Assembly (NCBI RefSeq): GCF_900167405.1
Contig: NZ_FUWO01000015.1
Span: 1 to 54,894 of the forward strand
Direction of reading: 5' to 3'
Length of the DNA stretch: 54,894 nucleotides
Source of the DNA: Globicatella sulfidifaciens DSM 15739
GTDB taxonomy: Bacteria; Bacillota; Bacilli; Lactobacillales; Aerococcaceae
The notes below the pieces were generated by a model. It saw only the letters and a program-made list of their open reading frames with translations. It had not been told where the DNA came from and ran no database searches. This document shows, piece after piece, positions 25,070-34,246 of this stretch; within the stretch, counting starts at the first letter, position 1, and each line of letters begins with the position of its first letter. A program made the translations under genes and the position numbers.

Positions 25070-26218
25070 ATGACAGAGCGCAACATACCTTGGGCAGTTG
25101 ACCAAGTCGCAACGCCCGCTTTTGTAGTCGAAGAAAACTTATTACGTCATAACTTAGAAATTCTAAAACAAGTCAAAGAGGCTACAGGGTGTAAAATCTT
25201 ACTTGCACAAAAAGCCTTCTCGATGTATTATTTTTATCCCATGATGGCACAATATTTAGATGGGACTACTGCTTCAGGAAGCTATGAAGCTCAATTGGGG
25301 CATGAGCATTTTCCAGGCGAAGTTCATGTTTATTCGCCGGCATTTCGTGATGAGGAAATGAGCGAAATATTGCCCATCGCGGATCATATTGTGTTCAATT
25401 CCTTTACACAATGGCATCGATTTAAACACTTAAAGAATCAAACAAAAGCTAGCTTTGGATTAAGAGTTAATCCAAATATCTCAACTCAAGATGGCCATGC
25501 AATCTATGACCCCTGTGCACCAGGTTCGCGCTTAGGCATTTTAGTAACCGATTTTGAAGGACAAGATCTAACAGGTATTGACGGCTTACATTTCCATACC
25601 TTATGTGAACAAGACTCTGATGATTTGGAGACAACCTTAGAAGCGATCGAAGCTCAATTTGGTGATTTATTATATCAAATGAAATGGTTAAACTTCGGTG
25701 GTGGCCATCATATTACTCGCCCAGGCTATGATATTGAACGCTTAATTCGCCTAATTAATCATATGCAAACGCGATATGATTTAACCGTCTATTTAGAACC
25801 AGGTGAAGCTGTCGCGTTAAATGCGGGTTACTTAGTCGCTTCGTTTTTAGATATTACCCACAATCAAGGCGTAACCAACGCCATCTTAGATACTTCAGCT
25901 ACTTGTCATATGCCGGATGTACTCGAAATGCCGTATCGACCACATATTATTCGTTCAGGCCAACCAGATGAAAAAGCTTATACTTATCAATTGGGCGGAC
26001 CGACTTGTTTAGCAGGGGACATCATAGGGACATATTCCTTTGATCAACCACTCGCAATCGGTGACAAGCTTATCTTTTGTGATATGGCAATCTATTCGAT
26101 GGTCAAAACGAATACCTTTAATGGCATGCCCTTAGCCAAAATAATGGCCGCTGACAGTCAAAATAACCTCAGCATCGTTAATCAATTCGATTACAATGAG
26201 TTTAAAAGAAGACTATAA
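25070..26218 (+). CDS. nspC: Carboxynorspermidine/carboxyspermidine decarboxylase
   Basis: A PLP-dependent fold-type III (alanine-racemase-like) decarboxylase of 382 aa that should release spermidine or norspermidine from the product of the preceding gene. The Schiff-base lysine is Lys48 in ILLAQKAFSMYYFYP. Other family blocks are GLHFHTLCEQ, NFGGGHHITRPGYD, LEPGEAVALNAGYL and GGPTCLAGDIIG. The start is coupled to the upstream stop. It is the last gene of the cluster and is followed by a strong terminator. Confidence 0.92.
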   Translation: MTERNIPWAVDQVATPAFVVEENLLRHNLEILKQVKEATGCKILLAQKAFSMYYFYPMMAQYLDGTTASGSYEAQLGHEHFPGEVHVYSPAFRDEEMSEILPIADHIVFNSFTQWHRFKHLKNQTKASFGLRVNPNISTQDGHAIYDPCAPGSRLGILVTDFEGQDLTGIDGLHFHTLCEQDSDDLETTLEAIEAQFGDLLYQMKWLNFGGGHHITRPGYDIERLIRLINHMQTRYDLTVYLEPGEAVALNAGYLVASFLDITHNQGVTNAILDTSATCHMPDVLEMPYRPHIIRSGQPDEKAYTYQLGGPTCLAGDIIGTYSFDQPLAIGDKLIFCDMAIYSMVKTNTFNGMPLAKIMAADSQNNLSIVNQFDYNEFKRRL

Positions 26219-26278
26219 AACATGATTAGCATTTGTTTATAAAATAGAACCTCAAGAGTTAACTGAAAAAAGACAAAG

Positions 26279-26327
26279 AACAGAATTGAATTTTCTCCAT
26301 TGGCGAAAATTTGATTCTGTTTTTTTA
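26279..26327 (+). terminator. Rho-independent terminator of the polyamine operon
   Basis: AACAGAATTGAATTTTC (26279-26295) pairs almost perfectly with GAAAATTTGATTCTGTT (26305-26321), followed by a T run. Confidence 0.85.
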
Positions 26328-26500
26328 ACTAAAGTTCAATAATAAATATACGGAATAATAAAAATTTACTTTGTTTTTATAAGCAATGGAATATATAAAA
26401 GTACCAATCAAAGTTCTAAATATTAAAATATGGAGCTTTTTATTTTAAATACGATTAGATTACCTCTTTAAAATTATAAATTTCTATCGATGATATCGAA

Positions 26501-27151
26501 GTGAAAAATAAAGAAATCATCAAACTCGAACAGATGAAGTATGACTTTTTAAGAGGTTCGTCGCATGAATTGAAGACACCATTATCACGGATGAAAATTA
26601 TTTTAGAAAACATGAAATATAAAATTGGCAAATATAAGGATCGTGATTTGTATATCGATAAATGTTTGGATATTACTAATGAGTTAACGTATAATATTTC
26701 ACAAATTTTAACTTTTTCATCTTTAGAATATTTAAAGGATGATGAGGAATGGGTTCCCATTAAGTCAGTGTTACATGCAGTCTTAGTAAAATATGATGAA
26801 TTAGCCATGCGCAATCATTTGACCTTTAATAGTACCATTCAATCAGAACAACTACTAATTGGCAAAAAAGCACTCAATTTGGTCTTGTCCAATTTAATTA
26901 GTAATGCGGTCAAATATTCAGAACCGAATAGTGTCATCTCGATTGATGTCAAAAACGACTGGCTGTGTGTCGCCAATGTGACACATTCTGAAGTTGATTT
27001 AAAACCGCTAATGGACATCAAATTTGATTTGAATAAAGAAGATAGTCATGGTTTAGGATTATATATCATCAAAACGTTACTCAAAAATTATGGAATTGAC
27101 TATGCAGTCGAAAATAATGAACGAATGTTCGTCTTCAAAATCAAATTGTAG
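26501..27151 (+). pseudogene. Sensor histidine kinase, N-terminally truncated
   Basis: The frame from GTG 26501 encodes only the cytoplasmic kinase core of 216 aa. It has the H box GSSHELKTPLSRMK, the N box NLVLSNLISNAVKYS and the G box DSHGLGLYIIKTLL. Membrane helices, sensor domain and HAMP are missing: upstream codons (ISIDDIEV) continue the protein briefly and then meet a stop. No ribosome binding site and no response-regulator gene are present. I take it as the remains of a two-component sensor, perhaps once paired with the ABC transporter downstream, which is often controlled by such systems. Confidence 0.75.
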
Positions 27152-27783
27152 GACTAATCGTGAAGCTTGTTAATGATACGGTGATAATTAAAGGAAATGT
27201 GCTATCAGCAGCCAGGCATCCGGTAGGAGCAATTGAGGAGTAGTCAATGTCAATGGTAACTTCCGTTAAAAATGGGCATCCTAAGAAAAAGTGACATAAC
27301 CAATAACAGGTGAATTTCGTTAGGATAGTGTCGGAAATCTTAGTCCTTTTATGGATTAATAGCTTCCTAACATTAACGAAATGCAACCTGTTTTTTTGTG
27401 CTTGATTGATATAGAGATAAAGCTACCGGCAAGGCTATTCGATAAATAAGATATAAGTCTAGTTGCCTAGAACTTGACAATATCATTTTTGTAGTTTTAC
27501 ATCATAAATGTTGGAGAGGGAGCTAAGAGTTTACTATACATCTTTTAAGTTTAGTCATCTTTATTGAACCAAAAAAGAAGAGTAGGTAAAAAAATATAAG
27601 GCGATTCATTGATACTTTCGAGGACTTTGTTTGCTATTAGCTAATCATTCATATTCAACTGAAAATGGATTTTATTTTAACATCTATGAGATAAAGTGAA
27701 ATTTTTAATTATATACAGTTGATGTTGATTGATTTAAAATATTTTATCTGTTACATTTATGCTATTCTATTTGGAGGTGGCAA
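27152..27783. other. Spacer with a terminator and mini-frames only
   Basis: Two very short frames follow the kinase fragment (VKLVNDTVIIKGNVLSAARH.., 27 aa, and MSMVTSVKNGHPKKK, 15 aa). The second has a GAGGAG site, but neither is recognisable. Beyond the terminator at 27305-27397 I see AT-rich DNA without a clear promoter consensus. Confidence 0.4.
27305..27397 (+). terminator. Long-stem Rho-independent terminator
   Basis: AACAGGTGAATTTCGTTAGGA (27305-27325) pairs with TCCTAAC..AACGAAATGCAACCTGTT (27365-27392) with small bulges, followed by seven T. Confidence 0.8.
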
Positions 27784-28905
27784 ATGTTTTTAGCACTAAA
27801 AGAAATAAAAAAAGAAAAGAAACGTTTTATCTTAATTATTAGCATTACTGTGCTAATTAGTTATTTGGTATATTTTTTAATGGGTTTAGCATATGGATTA
27901 TCACAGGATAATACCAGTGAGATTGAAAGGTGGAATGCTGAGAGCATTGTTTTAAAATCAGGAGTCAATAAAAATATTCTTTCAAGTCAGTTAGATAAAG
28001 ACATCTATTATGATTACGATGACCAAGAAATTTCAGCCATTAATATTGCACGTACCGTAGGGTATTTGAACGGCGAAAAAAGTGACGATACGACTGAAAA
28101 TTTTGTACTGATTGGTATGCGTCAAGATTCGCCTATTTATCCGGAAGTTTTGGAGGGACGATTACCAGAAAATAGTGGTGAAATTATTGGCTCAATGTCA
28201 CTTAAAAATGAATTGAATCTTAAGTTAGGTGATACGATCGAATTAAGTAGTAATGAAAATAAATTGAAAATTGTAGGTTTTTCTCAAGAAGCGAAGTATA
28301 GTGTTTCCCCCGTTATATATACTGATTTAGAAATGGCTAGTCAAGCAATGATGTTATTTAATCCTAATCGAAACTCTGAACAAGCGATTGATACCTATAC
28401 GACACCTACACCCAATATGCCAGATTTAATATCAGCGATCATTGTTCATCAAAACAACGATCTTAATTCTAATGATGATGTAGAAGTCATTCCGGTGGAT
28501 GAATTTATTCTAGCCCTTCCTGGATATTTGGCTCAAATATTAACATTTGGCTTAATGATTGGCTTTTTAGTGCTCATTTCCTCAATTATCTTAGGGGTAT
28601 TCATGTATATTATTACTAATCAAAAAAGACAAACTTTTGCGATTATGAAGATTCAAGGCATCTCTTCAAGTTATATCGGAAAATCAGTATTATTACAAAC
28701 GGTTATTCTTAATATCATTGGAATATCTATTGGATTAGGATTGAATCTTATCTCTGCTTATTTTTTACCAACTGCAGTACCGTTTGAAATAAATGGTTTA
28801 TACTATTTTATTATCGCTTTATTAATGTTGCTATTCTCAATCGTTGGAGCTTTATTTTCTGTTAGTAGCATTGCCAAAATTGATCCATTGGAAGTATTAG
28901 AATAG
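27784..28905 (+). CDS. FtsX-like ABC transporter permease, HrtB-like (heme or peptide efflux)
   Basis: A 373-aa membrane protein with one N-terminal helix (about residues 14-38), a large extracellular domain and three C-terminal helices in the FtsX/MacB arrangement. The start MFLALKEIKKEKKRFILIIS and the segment MGLAYGLSQDNTSEIERW closely resemble HrtB, the permease of the HrtAB heme-efflux pump. The C-terminal VSSIAKIDPLEVLE is typical. GGAGGTGGC precedes ATG 27784. It is followed 9 bp later by its ATPase. Heme as substrate is inferred from similarity only; related permeases export antimicrobial peptides. Confidence 0.8.
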   Translation: MFLALKEIKKEKKRFILIISITVLISYLVYFLMGLAYGLSQDNTSEIERWNAESIVLKSGVNKNILSSQLDKDIYYDYDDQEISAINIARTVGYLNGEKSDDTTENFVLIGMRQDSPIYPEVLEGRLPENSGEIIGSMSLKNELNLKLGDTIELSSNENKLKIVGFSQEAKYSVSPVIYTDLEMASQAMMLFNPNRNSEQAIDTYTTPTPNMPDLISAIIVHQNNDLNSNDDVEVIPVDEFILALPGYLAQILTFGLMIGFLVLISSIILGVFMYIITNQKRQTFAIMKIQGISSSYIGKSVLLQTVILNIIGISIGLGLNLISAYFLPTAVPFEINGLYYFIIALLMLLFSIVGALFSVSSIAKIDPLEVLE

Positions 28906-28914
28906 GAGCGTTTT

Positions 28915-29586
28915 ATGGAAATTATATCGTTTAAAAATGTTAGTAAAACATATTCAGATGGTCGTGAAACGATTGAAGCCTTGAAAGAAACAAGTTTTTC
29001 GATCAATTCAGGTGAACTAGTTGCTGTAGTAGGACCCAGTGGGTCAGGAAAAAGTACCTTATTAACGATGATGGGAGGTCTTCAAGCACCAAGTAATGGT
29101 GAAATAAATTTTTTAGAGAAAAATTTTTCGAAGCTATCAACAAAAGAAAAAGATAGTCTTAGATATGATAAAATAGGATTCATCTTACAGTCTTCCAACT
29201 TGATTCCCTATTTAACCATAGAGGAACAACTTATTTTGGTCGATAAGTTTGCAAAGAAAAAATATAATCGTCAAAAAGCGCAAGATTTGATGGAACAGTT
29301 AGATATATTAAAGAGAAAGGATTTATATCCATCTGACTTATCTGGCGGTGAACAACAGCGTGCTGCGATTTGTCGAGCGCTCTATACCGAACCGAAATTA
29401 ATATTGGCCGATGAACCTACCGCTAGTTTAGACACTCAAAAAGCTAAAACGGTTGTAAAATTATTAAAAAAGATGACAGAAGGAACGGACCGTAGTACCG
29501 TAATGGTCACGCATGATGAGAGAATGCTAACCTATTGTGATCGCATTTTCCGAATCATTGATGGTCAGTTAACCATTGAAAAATAA
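28915..29586 (+). CDS. ABC transporter ATPase, HrtA/LolD-like
   Basis: A 223-aa ATPase with Walker A GPSGSGKST, Q-loop FILQSSNLIPYLT, signature LSGGEQQRAA, Walker B LILADEPTASLD and H-loop VMVTHDE. This is the MacB/LolD/HrtA class that pairs with FtsX-like permeases, here the upstream gene. TAGGAG precedes ATG 28915. No intact regulator is adjacent; the only candidate is the truncated kinase upstream. Confidence 0.9.
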   Translation: MEIISFKNVSKTYSDGRETIEALKETSFSINSGELVAVVGPSGSGKSTLLTMMGGLQAPSNGEINFLEKNFSKLSTKEKDSLRYDKIGFILQSSNLIPYLTIEEQLILVDKFAKKKYNRQKAQDLMEQLDILKRKDLYPSDLSGGEQQRAAICRALYTEPKLILADEPTASLDTQKAKTVVKLLKKMTEGTDRSTVMVTHDERMLTYCDRIFRIIDGQLTIEK

Positions 29587-29988
29587 TTAGAAGTTGATTT
29601 AATCGTAGGGGCTATTTTATTCCTTCACCTCATGATAAAACCTTACAAAACAGGATGTTATCATGCTGATAAATAAACTTTATTTGATAGTTGAAAGTAA
29701 AAATTATTAATTGTTAAAAACCGAAAAAAAGTGATGAAGAAAATTTTTTAGAGGGGTTTTTAAAACTCACTCAAAAAAATCGAAGGTAATATGATGAATA
29801 AAATAGCTTCTTTTCCTACGGATCGATGACATTTTGATTTAAAATACTTAGTTTAAAGATATTGAATATATAGTGCAGGCCCCAATAGTTAGATAAATTC
29901 TAGCTTTGGGGTCTTTATGTTAAAAAATATATTCGCTTTCAGTCAACAACTAACTATGGAGTTTTATAAGAGAAGGTTAAAATCATGA
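29587..29988. other. Spacer with one possible terminator
   Basis: No gene is seen. GGCCCCAATAG (29878-29888) and CTTTGGGGTC (29902-29911) with TTTAT may form a terminator. The remainder is AT-rich and unstructured to my eye. Confidence 0.4.
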
Positions 29989-30396
29989 TGCGCCAACGAT
30001 TATATTAGTAGAGAGGAAATAAGCTGTCCTACAGAGAGAATCAAAAAGTCTGATAAGCAAATAGTTTGTCTACTATTATTAGCGAAAAAATCAAAATTTG
30101 ATATCTGTAATACTCAGCTTATTACTTCAATTTGTGCACAAACGAATTATAATAAAATACATGTGGTGAAAAGTGAGGCGAATTATATATTTCTTTAGAC
30201 TTATGAGTATGATTGTGGTAATAAATATCCAGGTATTAATTTATCGCAATGCCAAAATAAAGTCGAACTACGGAGGATATATATTCAATCATTATCGGTA
30301 TTACAGAATTATAAGATAGGGATAAATCCTATTTTGACAAACTATTTATGGAATGATTTGATGATTGATAAAATCATAAGCGACTATTTTAATTGA
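29989..30396 (+). pseudogene. Unidentified gene with an internal amber codon
   Basis: One frame from about 29989 to TGA 30394 stays open except for TAG at 30196. It reads NDYISREEISCPTERIKK, then CLLLLAKKSKFDICNTQLIT, and after the amber TYEYDCGNKYPGINLS and ending ILTNYLWNDLMIDKIISDYF. About 135 codons with consistent protein-like composition argue for a recently inactivated gene. There is no in-frame start codon near its beginning, so the 5' end is also damaged. I do not recognise the family. Confidence 0.5.
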
Positions 30397-30447
30397 ATGC
30401 TAGGCTAAAATTTAATAATTCCATTTGTTCCCTCTTAAATGTATAAC

Positions 30448-30485
30448 AGAGTAGTTGAATCGATTTAAACTGCGTTTCAATGACT
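30448..30485 (+). repeat. Relic of the modular palindromic element head
   Basis: The stretch AGAGTAGTTGAATCGATTT then AAACTGCGTTTCAATGAC aligns with the head consensus GCAGTGGTTGAGTGGTCTC and AAACTGCGTCTTAATGAC. A separate hairpin CAGCCCT..AGGGCTG follows at 30491-30517. Confidence 0.45.
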
Positions 30486-30794
30486 AGGTTCAGCCCTGCT
30501 AAAAGGTTTAGGGCTGGATGGAATAGGAGAAGCTTATCTATTTTTCTTCTTTTTTATTTCTTTTATGAGGACCTAATCAAGATTGCGAATAGATTAGATA
30601 CGATTAGGTTTAGTCAACGAAAAATTACTGATGTCATCTCGAATAATGCTTATTGAGTTAAAATATTGGTAAAGGGAAATGGTGTCGATACTCATAGCCT
30701 TTGAGTAATAAATAGGGGACCTATCTTGTAAGCCAAACCGTTTCATTATAAAATAGAATATGAAAGAAATTAATAGTTGAAAGAGGGTGTCACA

Positions 30795-31130
30795 ATGAAA
30801 CAACTAGAAAAACAACAATACGACCATACCAATCACTATTGGTATGAAGTCGACCTTATGACTGAACATGAATATGGGCTAATCTTTAATACAGATACTG
30901 ATACCATTCCGACTTTAGTTGAAACGATTAAAAAGGATATTGAAGCGGATAGCGAGGATAACCAGCATTTTTGGTATTTTGGACGTACCCTTGATGATTT
31001 GGTCTTGATGGTGCGTTATGCACATAATCAGTTTATCGTGCAAGTGAATGTGAAAGACTTTGAATTTGCCTTATGTTTAGACGAGCAAATCGGTTGGAAA
31101 CAAGAGTTTTTAGCACAATTGACAGCATAA
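30795..31130 (+). CDS. Conserved-looking small acidic protein, unknown function
   Basis: A 111-aa soluble protein, MKQLEKQQYDHTNHYWYEVD.., rich in Asp/Glu and aromatic residues and without signal peptide or membrane segment. It has a good AAAGAGGGTG site before ATG 30795; the in-frame TTG at 30777 is less likely. A terminator follows directly, so it is a single-gene unit. I do not recognise a domain. Confidence 0.7.
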   Translation: MKQLEKQQYDHTNHYWYEVDLMTEHEYGLIFNTDTDTIPTLVETIKKDIEADSEDNQHFWYFGRTLDDLVLMVRYAHNQFIVQVNVKDFEFALCLDEQIGWKQEFLAQLTA

Positions 31131-31142
31131 AAGACTATTAAT

Positions 31143-31167
31143 ATCGGTCGTGAGGCCGATTTTTTTA
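31143..31167 (+). terminator. Rho-independent terminator
   Basis: ATCGGTC-GTGA-GGCCGAT followed by TTTTTTT, 12 bp after the stop codon. Confidence 0.85.
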
Positions 31168-31333
31168 TTGGTATTGTTCGGTAATATAGACTTAACACTT
31201 TATATTTTTAGTATTCAAGAAGGAGCTCTCATGCTTTAAAGTGCTAGTACCTATAAACATAGTTTGTTGTATGACTTCGTATTCAAAGACAGGGCCTTGA
31301 ACTCCCATATCGAAAGCACCAAATCGTCTGGAA

Positions 31334-31474
31334 TTAGTTCTTGGTATACTGTCGTATTTTCAGGAAAGGTTTTAAAGTTTCATGCCAAAATGCGCCAATT
31401 CGCATAGTCTTAGTTCTTGGTATGCTATTGTATTCTCAGGAAAGACTCTAAACTTCCATGCCAAAATGCGCCAT
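31334..31474. repeat. Tandem repeat, unit 76 bp, two copies
   Basis: The unit starts TTAGTTCTTGGTATACTG at 31334 and again TTAGTTCTTGGTATGCTAT at 31410, and ends with CATGCCAAAATGCGCCA in both. The copies differ at scattered sites. No coding function is supported. The surrounding spacer 31168-31613 contains no gene. Confidence 0.75.
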
Positions 31475-31613
31475 CCCTATTGTTTTAACAATTTTTAAGC
31501 ATTCGTACCCAATGTCCTAAGCATTAAAAGTCAAGAAAGATGATTCCCTTCACATTCGATCAGCTTTTTAAGATATAATAAGAGTGTGAATGAATCAGTA
31601 AAGGAATGATGAA

Positions 31614-32573
31614 ATGAATAAATGGTGGCAAGATTTAAGTCGCTTATTAAAATGGCTCTTGTATTTCTTAGTAGCTATCTTTTCCCTTTTTATTGTTAAC
31701 CAATTGATGTTGACTTATCAGTTCTTTAGCCAATTATTACACCCTATCATGGGGATGATTGTGGCGGGAATGTTATTAATTGGCCTTGTTTATCTGGGCT
31801 TTAAAATATACAAAACCTGGGGACAACAGCCCGAAATAGTTGAATTGGCAGATGATGCTAGTGAAGCAGAATTTCATATTTATTTGATGAAGGTCAAAGA
31901 AATCTTACAGGACAACCCTAATTTAGCGGATTTTGATTTTGATCAAACGGAGATGCCATTATCCAGTGTGATTGATAAAGCCTTTATCCAATTACATGAG
32001 CGCTCTTTACCATTAATCAAGGAAAATGCAAATGCGATTTTTCTTTCAACCGCTATCTCACAAAATGGTGTTTTAGATAGTTTTGTTGTGTTATTTTCGC
32101 TCCTACGAATGGTATGGCAATTAAGTAATTTTTATCAAACAAGACCTACTTTAAAAGGCATGGTCAAATTGTATATTCAAGTGGCATCGGTCGTTTTAAT
32201 GGCTCGCACGATTGAAGATGCTGATTTAATTGAAGGCCAAATGGAACCTTTAATTACCTCGGTGATTGGCGAAAGTATCGCTTCAGCCATTCCAGGGATG
32301 GTTCCCATTACCAACTTAGTTGTCTCCAGTTTAATGGAAGGGTCGATTAATGCCTTCTTAACATTGAGAGTTGGCTTAATTGCCCAGACCTATTTAGGAA
32401 TGGATCGCAACGAAGAGAAAAATAAAATTCGCCGTAGTGCGTCCGTTAATTCAATTAGCTATATGGGAGAAATCTTATCCAATAATAGTAAAGTTGTGTT
32501 GAAAACTGTCGGTAGTGCTGTTAAAAATGCGGGTAAAGGTATCATTCCTAAGAAATGGTTTTTTGAAAAATAA
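31614..32573 (+). CDS. DUF697-domain membrane protein
   Basis: A 319-aa protein with two N-terminal membrane helices (about residues 12-34 and 42-62). The following domain contains AIFLSTAISQNGVLDSFVVL, LLRMVWQLSNFYQTRPTL, and further hydrophobic segments near VMARTI and PGMVPITNLVV. This pattern matches the DUF697/YcjF-like family of membrane-associated proteins, some of which carry GTPase domains; none is seen here. Function unknown. AAAGGA precedes ATG 31614. It is monocistronic with a downstream terminator. Confidence 0.75.
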   Translation: MNKWWQDLSRLLKWLLYFLVAIFSLFIVNQLMLTYQFFSQLLHPIMGMIVAGMLLIGLVYLGFKIYKTWGQQPEIVELADDASEAEFHIYLMKVKEILQDNPNLADFDFDQTEMPLSSVIDKAFIQLHERSLPLIKENANAIFLSTAISQNGVLDSFVVLFSLLRMVWQLSNFYQTRPTLKGMVKLYIQVASVVLMARTIEDADLIEGQMEPLITSVIGESIASAIPGMVPITNLVVSSLMEGSINAFLTLRVGLIAQTYLGMDRNEEKNKIRRSASVNSISYMGEILSNNSKVVLKTVGSAVKNAGKGIIPKKWFFEK

Positions 32574-32633
32574 ATTAAACGATAAAGAGTCTAAATAGCA
32601 CCGATAAATATGGACTTTCTATTCAATTTTTTT

Positions 32634-32680
32634 AACGGCTTATTGCCTGTATGGTACAGGGGATAGGCCGTTTAATTTTT
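32634..32680 (+). terminator. Rho-independent terminator
   Basis: AACGGC with CCTGTA (32634-32651) pairs with TACAGG and GGCCGTT (32655-32672), followed by TAATTTTT. Confidence 0.75.
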
Positions 32681-32778
32681 GTCCTATTTTTGATTTGACT
32701 GAACTTGTTGCTCTTTGTCAAATGTTGCGATTTAATCATTTTGTTCTTTGTCAAATAGTAAGAGTTTGGAAAATTTTG

Positions 32779-33196
32779 AGGCCGGGTATAAACTTGATAT
32801 ATTTAGTCAAGTTTATTGATCGTTAATTAATAGCGCAGTGGTTGAGTAGTCTAAAATGGCGTCTTAATGAGTAAGGTATAAACATAAAAAATTCAATCAG
32901 GTTATTATTGCTCGATATTTAAAAGCGCAGTGGTTGAGTGGCCTCAAACTGCGTCTCAAAGAGGTTAAAAATAAATTTGGTAAACTCAATCAAGTATTGT
33001 TATTAAATTAAAAACGCAGTGGTTGAGTGGTCTCAATCTGCGTCTTAATGACTTGCTTGAGACCTACTCAACTTTGCGGGGGTGGACAGACAAATCGAAA
33101 ATCATTTGATTTTCTACTTTTGGTCCACTCCCAACTGTGCGGGGGTAGGCCAACGAAGCGAAAATTATTTAATTTTTTACTTCTTGCCCGCTCCCT
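32779..33196 (+). repeat. Modular palindromic element, copy E (three heads, two tails)
   Basis: The lead-in begins GAGGCCGGGTATAAACTTG. Head cores (GCGCAGTGG or ACGCAGTGG) start at 32833, 32925 and 33014, spaced 92 and 89 bp. The third is followed by the pairing arm TTGAGACCTACTCAAC. Tail units with GCGGGGGT start at 33076 and 33139, 63 bp apart. It has the same overall layout as copy D 16 kb away but with independent sequence changes, so the expansion is not a recent block duplication. Reading frames at 33027-33285 are repeat-derived. Confidence 0.85.
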
Positions 33197-33278
33197 TTTT
33201 ACGGTCTAATCCTTACGTTTTGCTGATGTTCTCCCATGAGAAAATGTCGCAAAGAATGTGCTTGTCCCCCCGAAAAAT

Positions 33279-33287
33279 GATATAATA
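33279..33287 (+). promoter_or_regulatory. Extended -10 promoter
   Basis: TGATATAAT (TGn plus TATAAT) lies about 30 bp before the secreted-protein start; no clear -35 box. Confidence 0.5.
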
Positions 33288-33317
33288 AAATTATATTTTA
33301 AAGAGAAAGTAGGGAAA

Positions 33318-33899
33318 ATGATGAGAAAACGTTCGTTGTCAGTTATTTTTATGTTGCTTGTTTCTTTGTTTTTGACTAATCCAGTGAATGCCGCTGAGTT
33401 GACCATTCGAGAAGGCTATTATCAATATACCGGTGAATCGATGGTTGAAGGTCTTTCAATTAGCGATAATCAAGTCATGTTAATATATGATACGGCTACC
33501 CAAGTCGAAGAAGATCCATTGATTTCTTTATTATTAAAATGGGGCGATGCTGTCAATAATGGTTTAACTGGTTTAATTGATCCCAATATGAAACCATCAG
33601 AAGAGCAACGAGATGATTTGCCATTTATTGAATTAATCACTTATGACCAAGCAGCACCTTTTCCGAAATTAGCCATCGTCATTCATCAGCCTTCACTTTA
33701 TAATGACGAAAATATATTAAGAATACGGGTAGGCAATAATACTACATTTGAATGGGAATTCAATATTGAAGAGAATGGCGATTTAACTGATAAAGACGGC
33801 CATACCTTTACCTATGTGGAAGAAGGTGAAGCCGCATCGACAGCAGATACTCATGTAACAGATGACGCAGAGACTTCACAAGTAACCAGTGAAGAATAA
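33318..33899 (+). CDS. Secreted protein of unknown function
   Basis: A 193-aa protein with a Sec signal peptide: MMRKRSLSVIFMLLVSLFLT followed by NPVNAAEL, with cleavage expected around residues 25-26. The mature part begins LTIREGYYQYTGESM and ends in a Thr/Glu/Asp-rich tail (STADTHVTDDAETSQ). There is no sorting signal or lipobox, so it is probably released or loosely bound. I chose ATG 33318 behind GTAGGGAAA because it gives the signal peptide. I do not recognise the domain. Confidence 0.75.
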   Translation: MMRKRSLSVIFMLLVSLFLTNPVNAAELTIREGYYQYTGESMVEGLSISDNQVMLIYDTATQVEEDPLISLLLKWGDAVNNGLTGLIDPNMKPSEEQRDDLPFIELITYDQAAPFPKLAIVIHQPSLYNDENILRIRVGNNTTFEWEFNIEENGDLTDKDGHTFTYVEEGEAASTADTHVTDDAETSQVTSEE

Positions 33900-34246
33900 G
33901 TAATTGTTGATACCATAATTTTGGGTGTGGTCCAGTAGTAGACAGCGATTCAATCTCGTTTTATCTGTCTAATCCTGCAAGTTAGAAATAGGCATGAAGT
34001 AGAAAATTAAAGCATACTCGCTTCATTTGTTCAAATCTTGCAAAGTTAGGATTGTTTAACTAATCACTTTCGAAGGTGAGTTAAGCAATCCTTTTTGTTA
34101 TTTTCAATTTGAGTGTATATCACGCATGATGGTAGTTGCCACTCATGCTATTTTCATTTAAAGCTGATTGTTAATCTCTATCAGTTAACGATTTTATTTT
34201 CTTTCAAAAATTGTTAAAATAGAGTCAGTATGAAAGGGGAATCAGT
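33900..34246. other. Spacer with a repeat relic and a terminator
   Basis: A stretch at about 33992-34030 (GCATGAAGTAGAAAATTAAAG..CTCGCTTC) looks like a degraded, inverted tail of the modular element. The terminator at 34049-34097 follows. Confidence 0.4.
34049..34097 (+). terminator. Rho-independent terminator
   Basis: GGATTG..TTAACT..TCAC (34049-34067) pairs with GGTGAGTTAAGCAATCC (34075-34091), TTCGAA loop region, then TTTTT. Confidence 0.8.

Noticed and set aside
27160-27300. Two mini-frames of 27 and 15 codons after the kinase fragment
   Set aside because: Too short and not recognisable; one has a plausible ribosome binding site but there is no further support.
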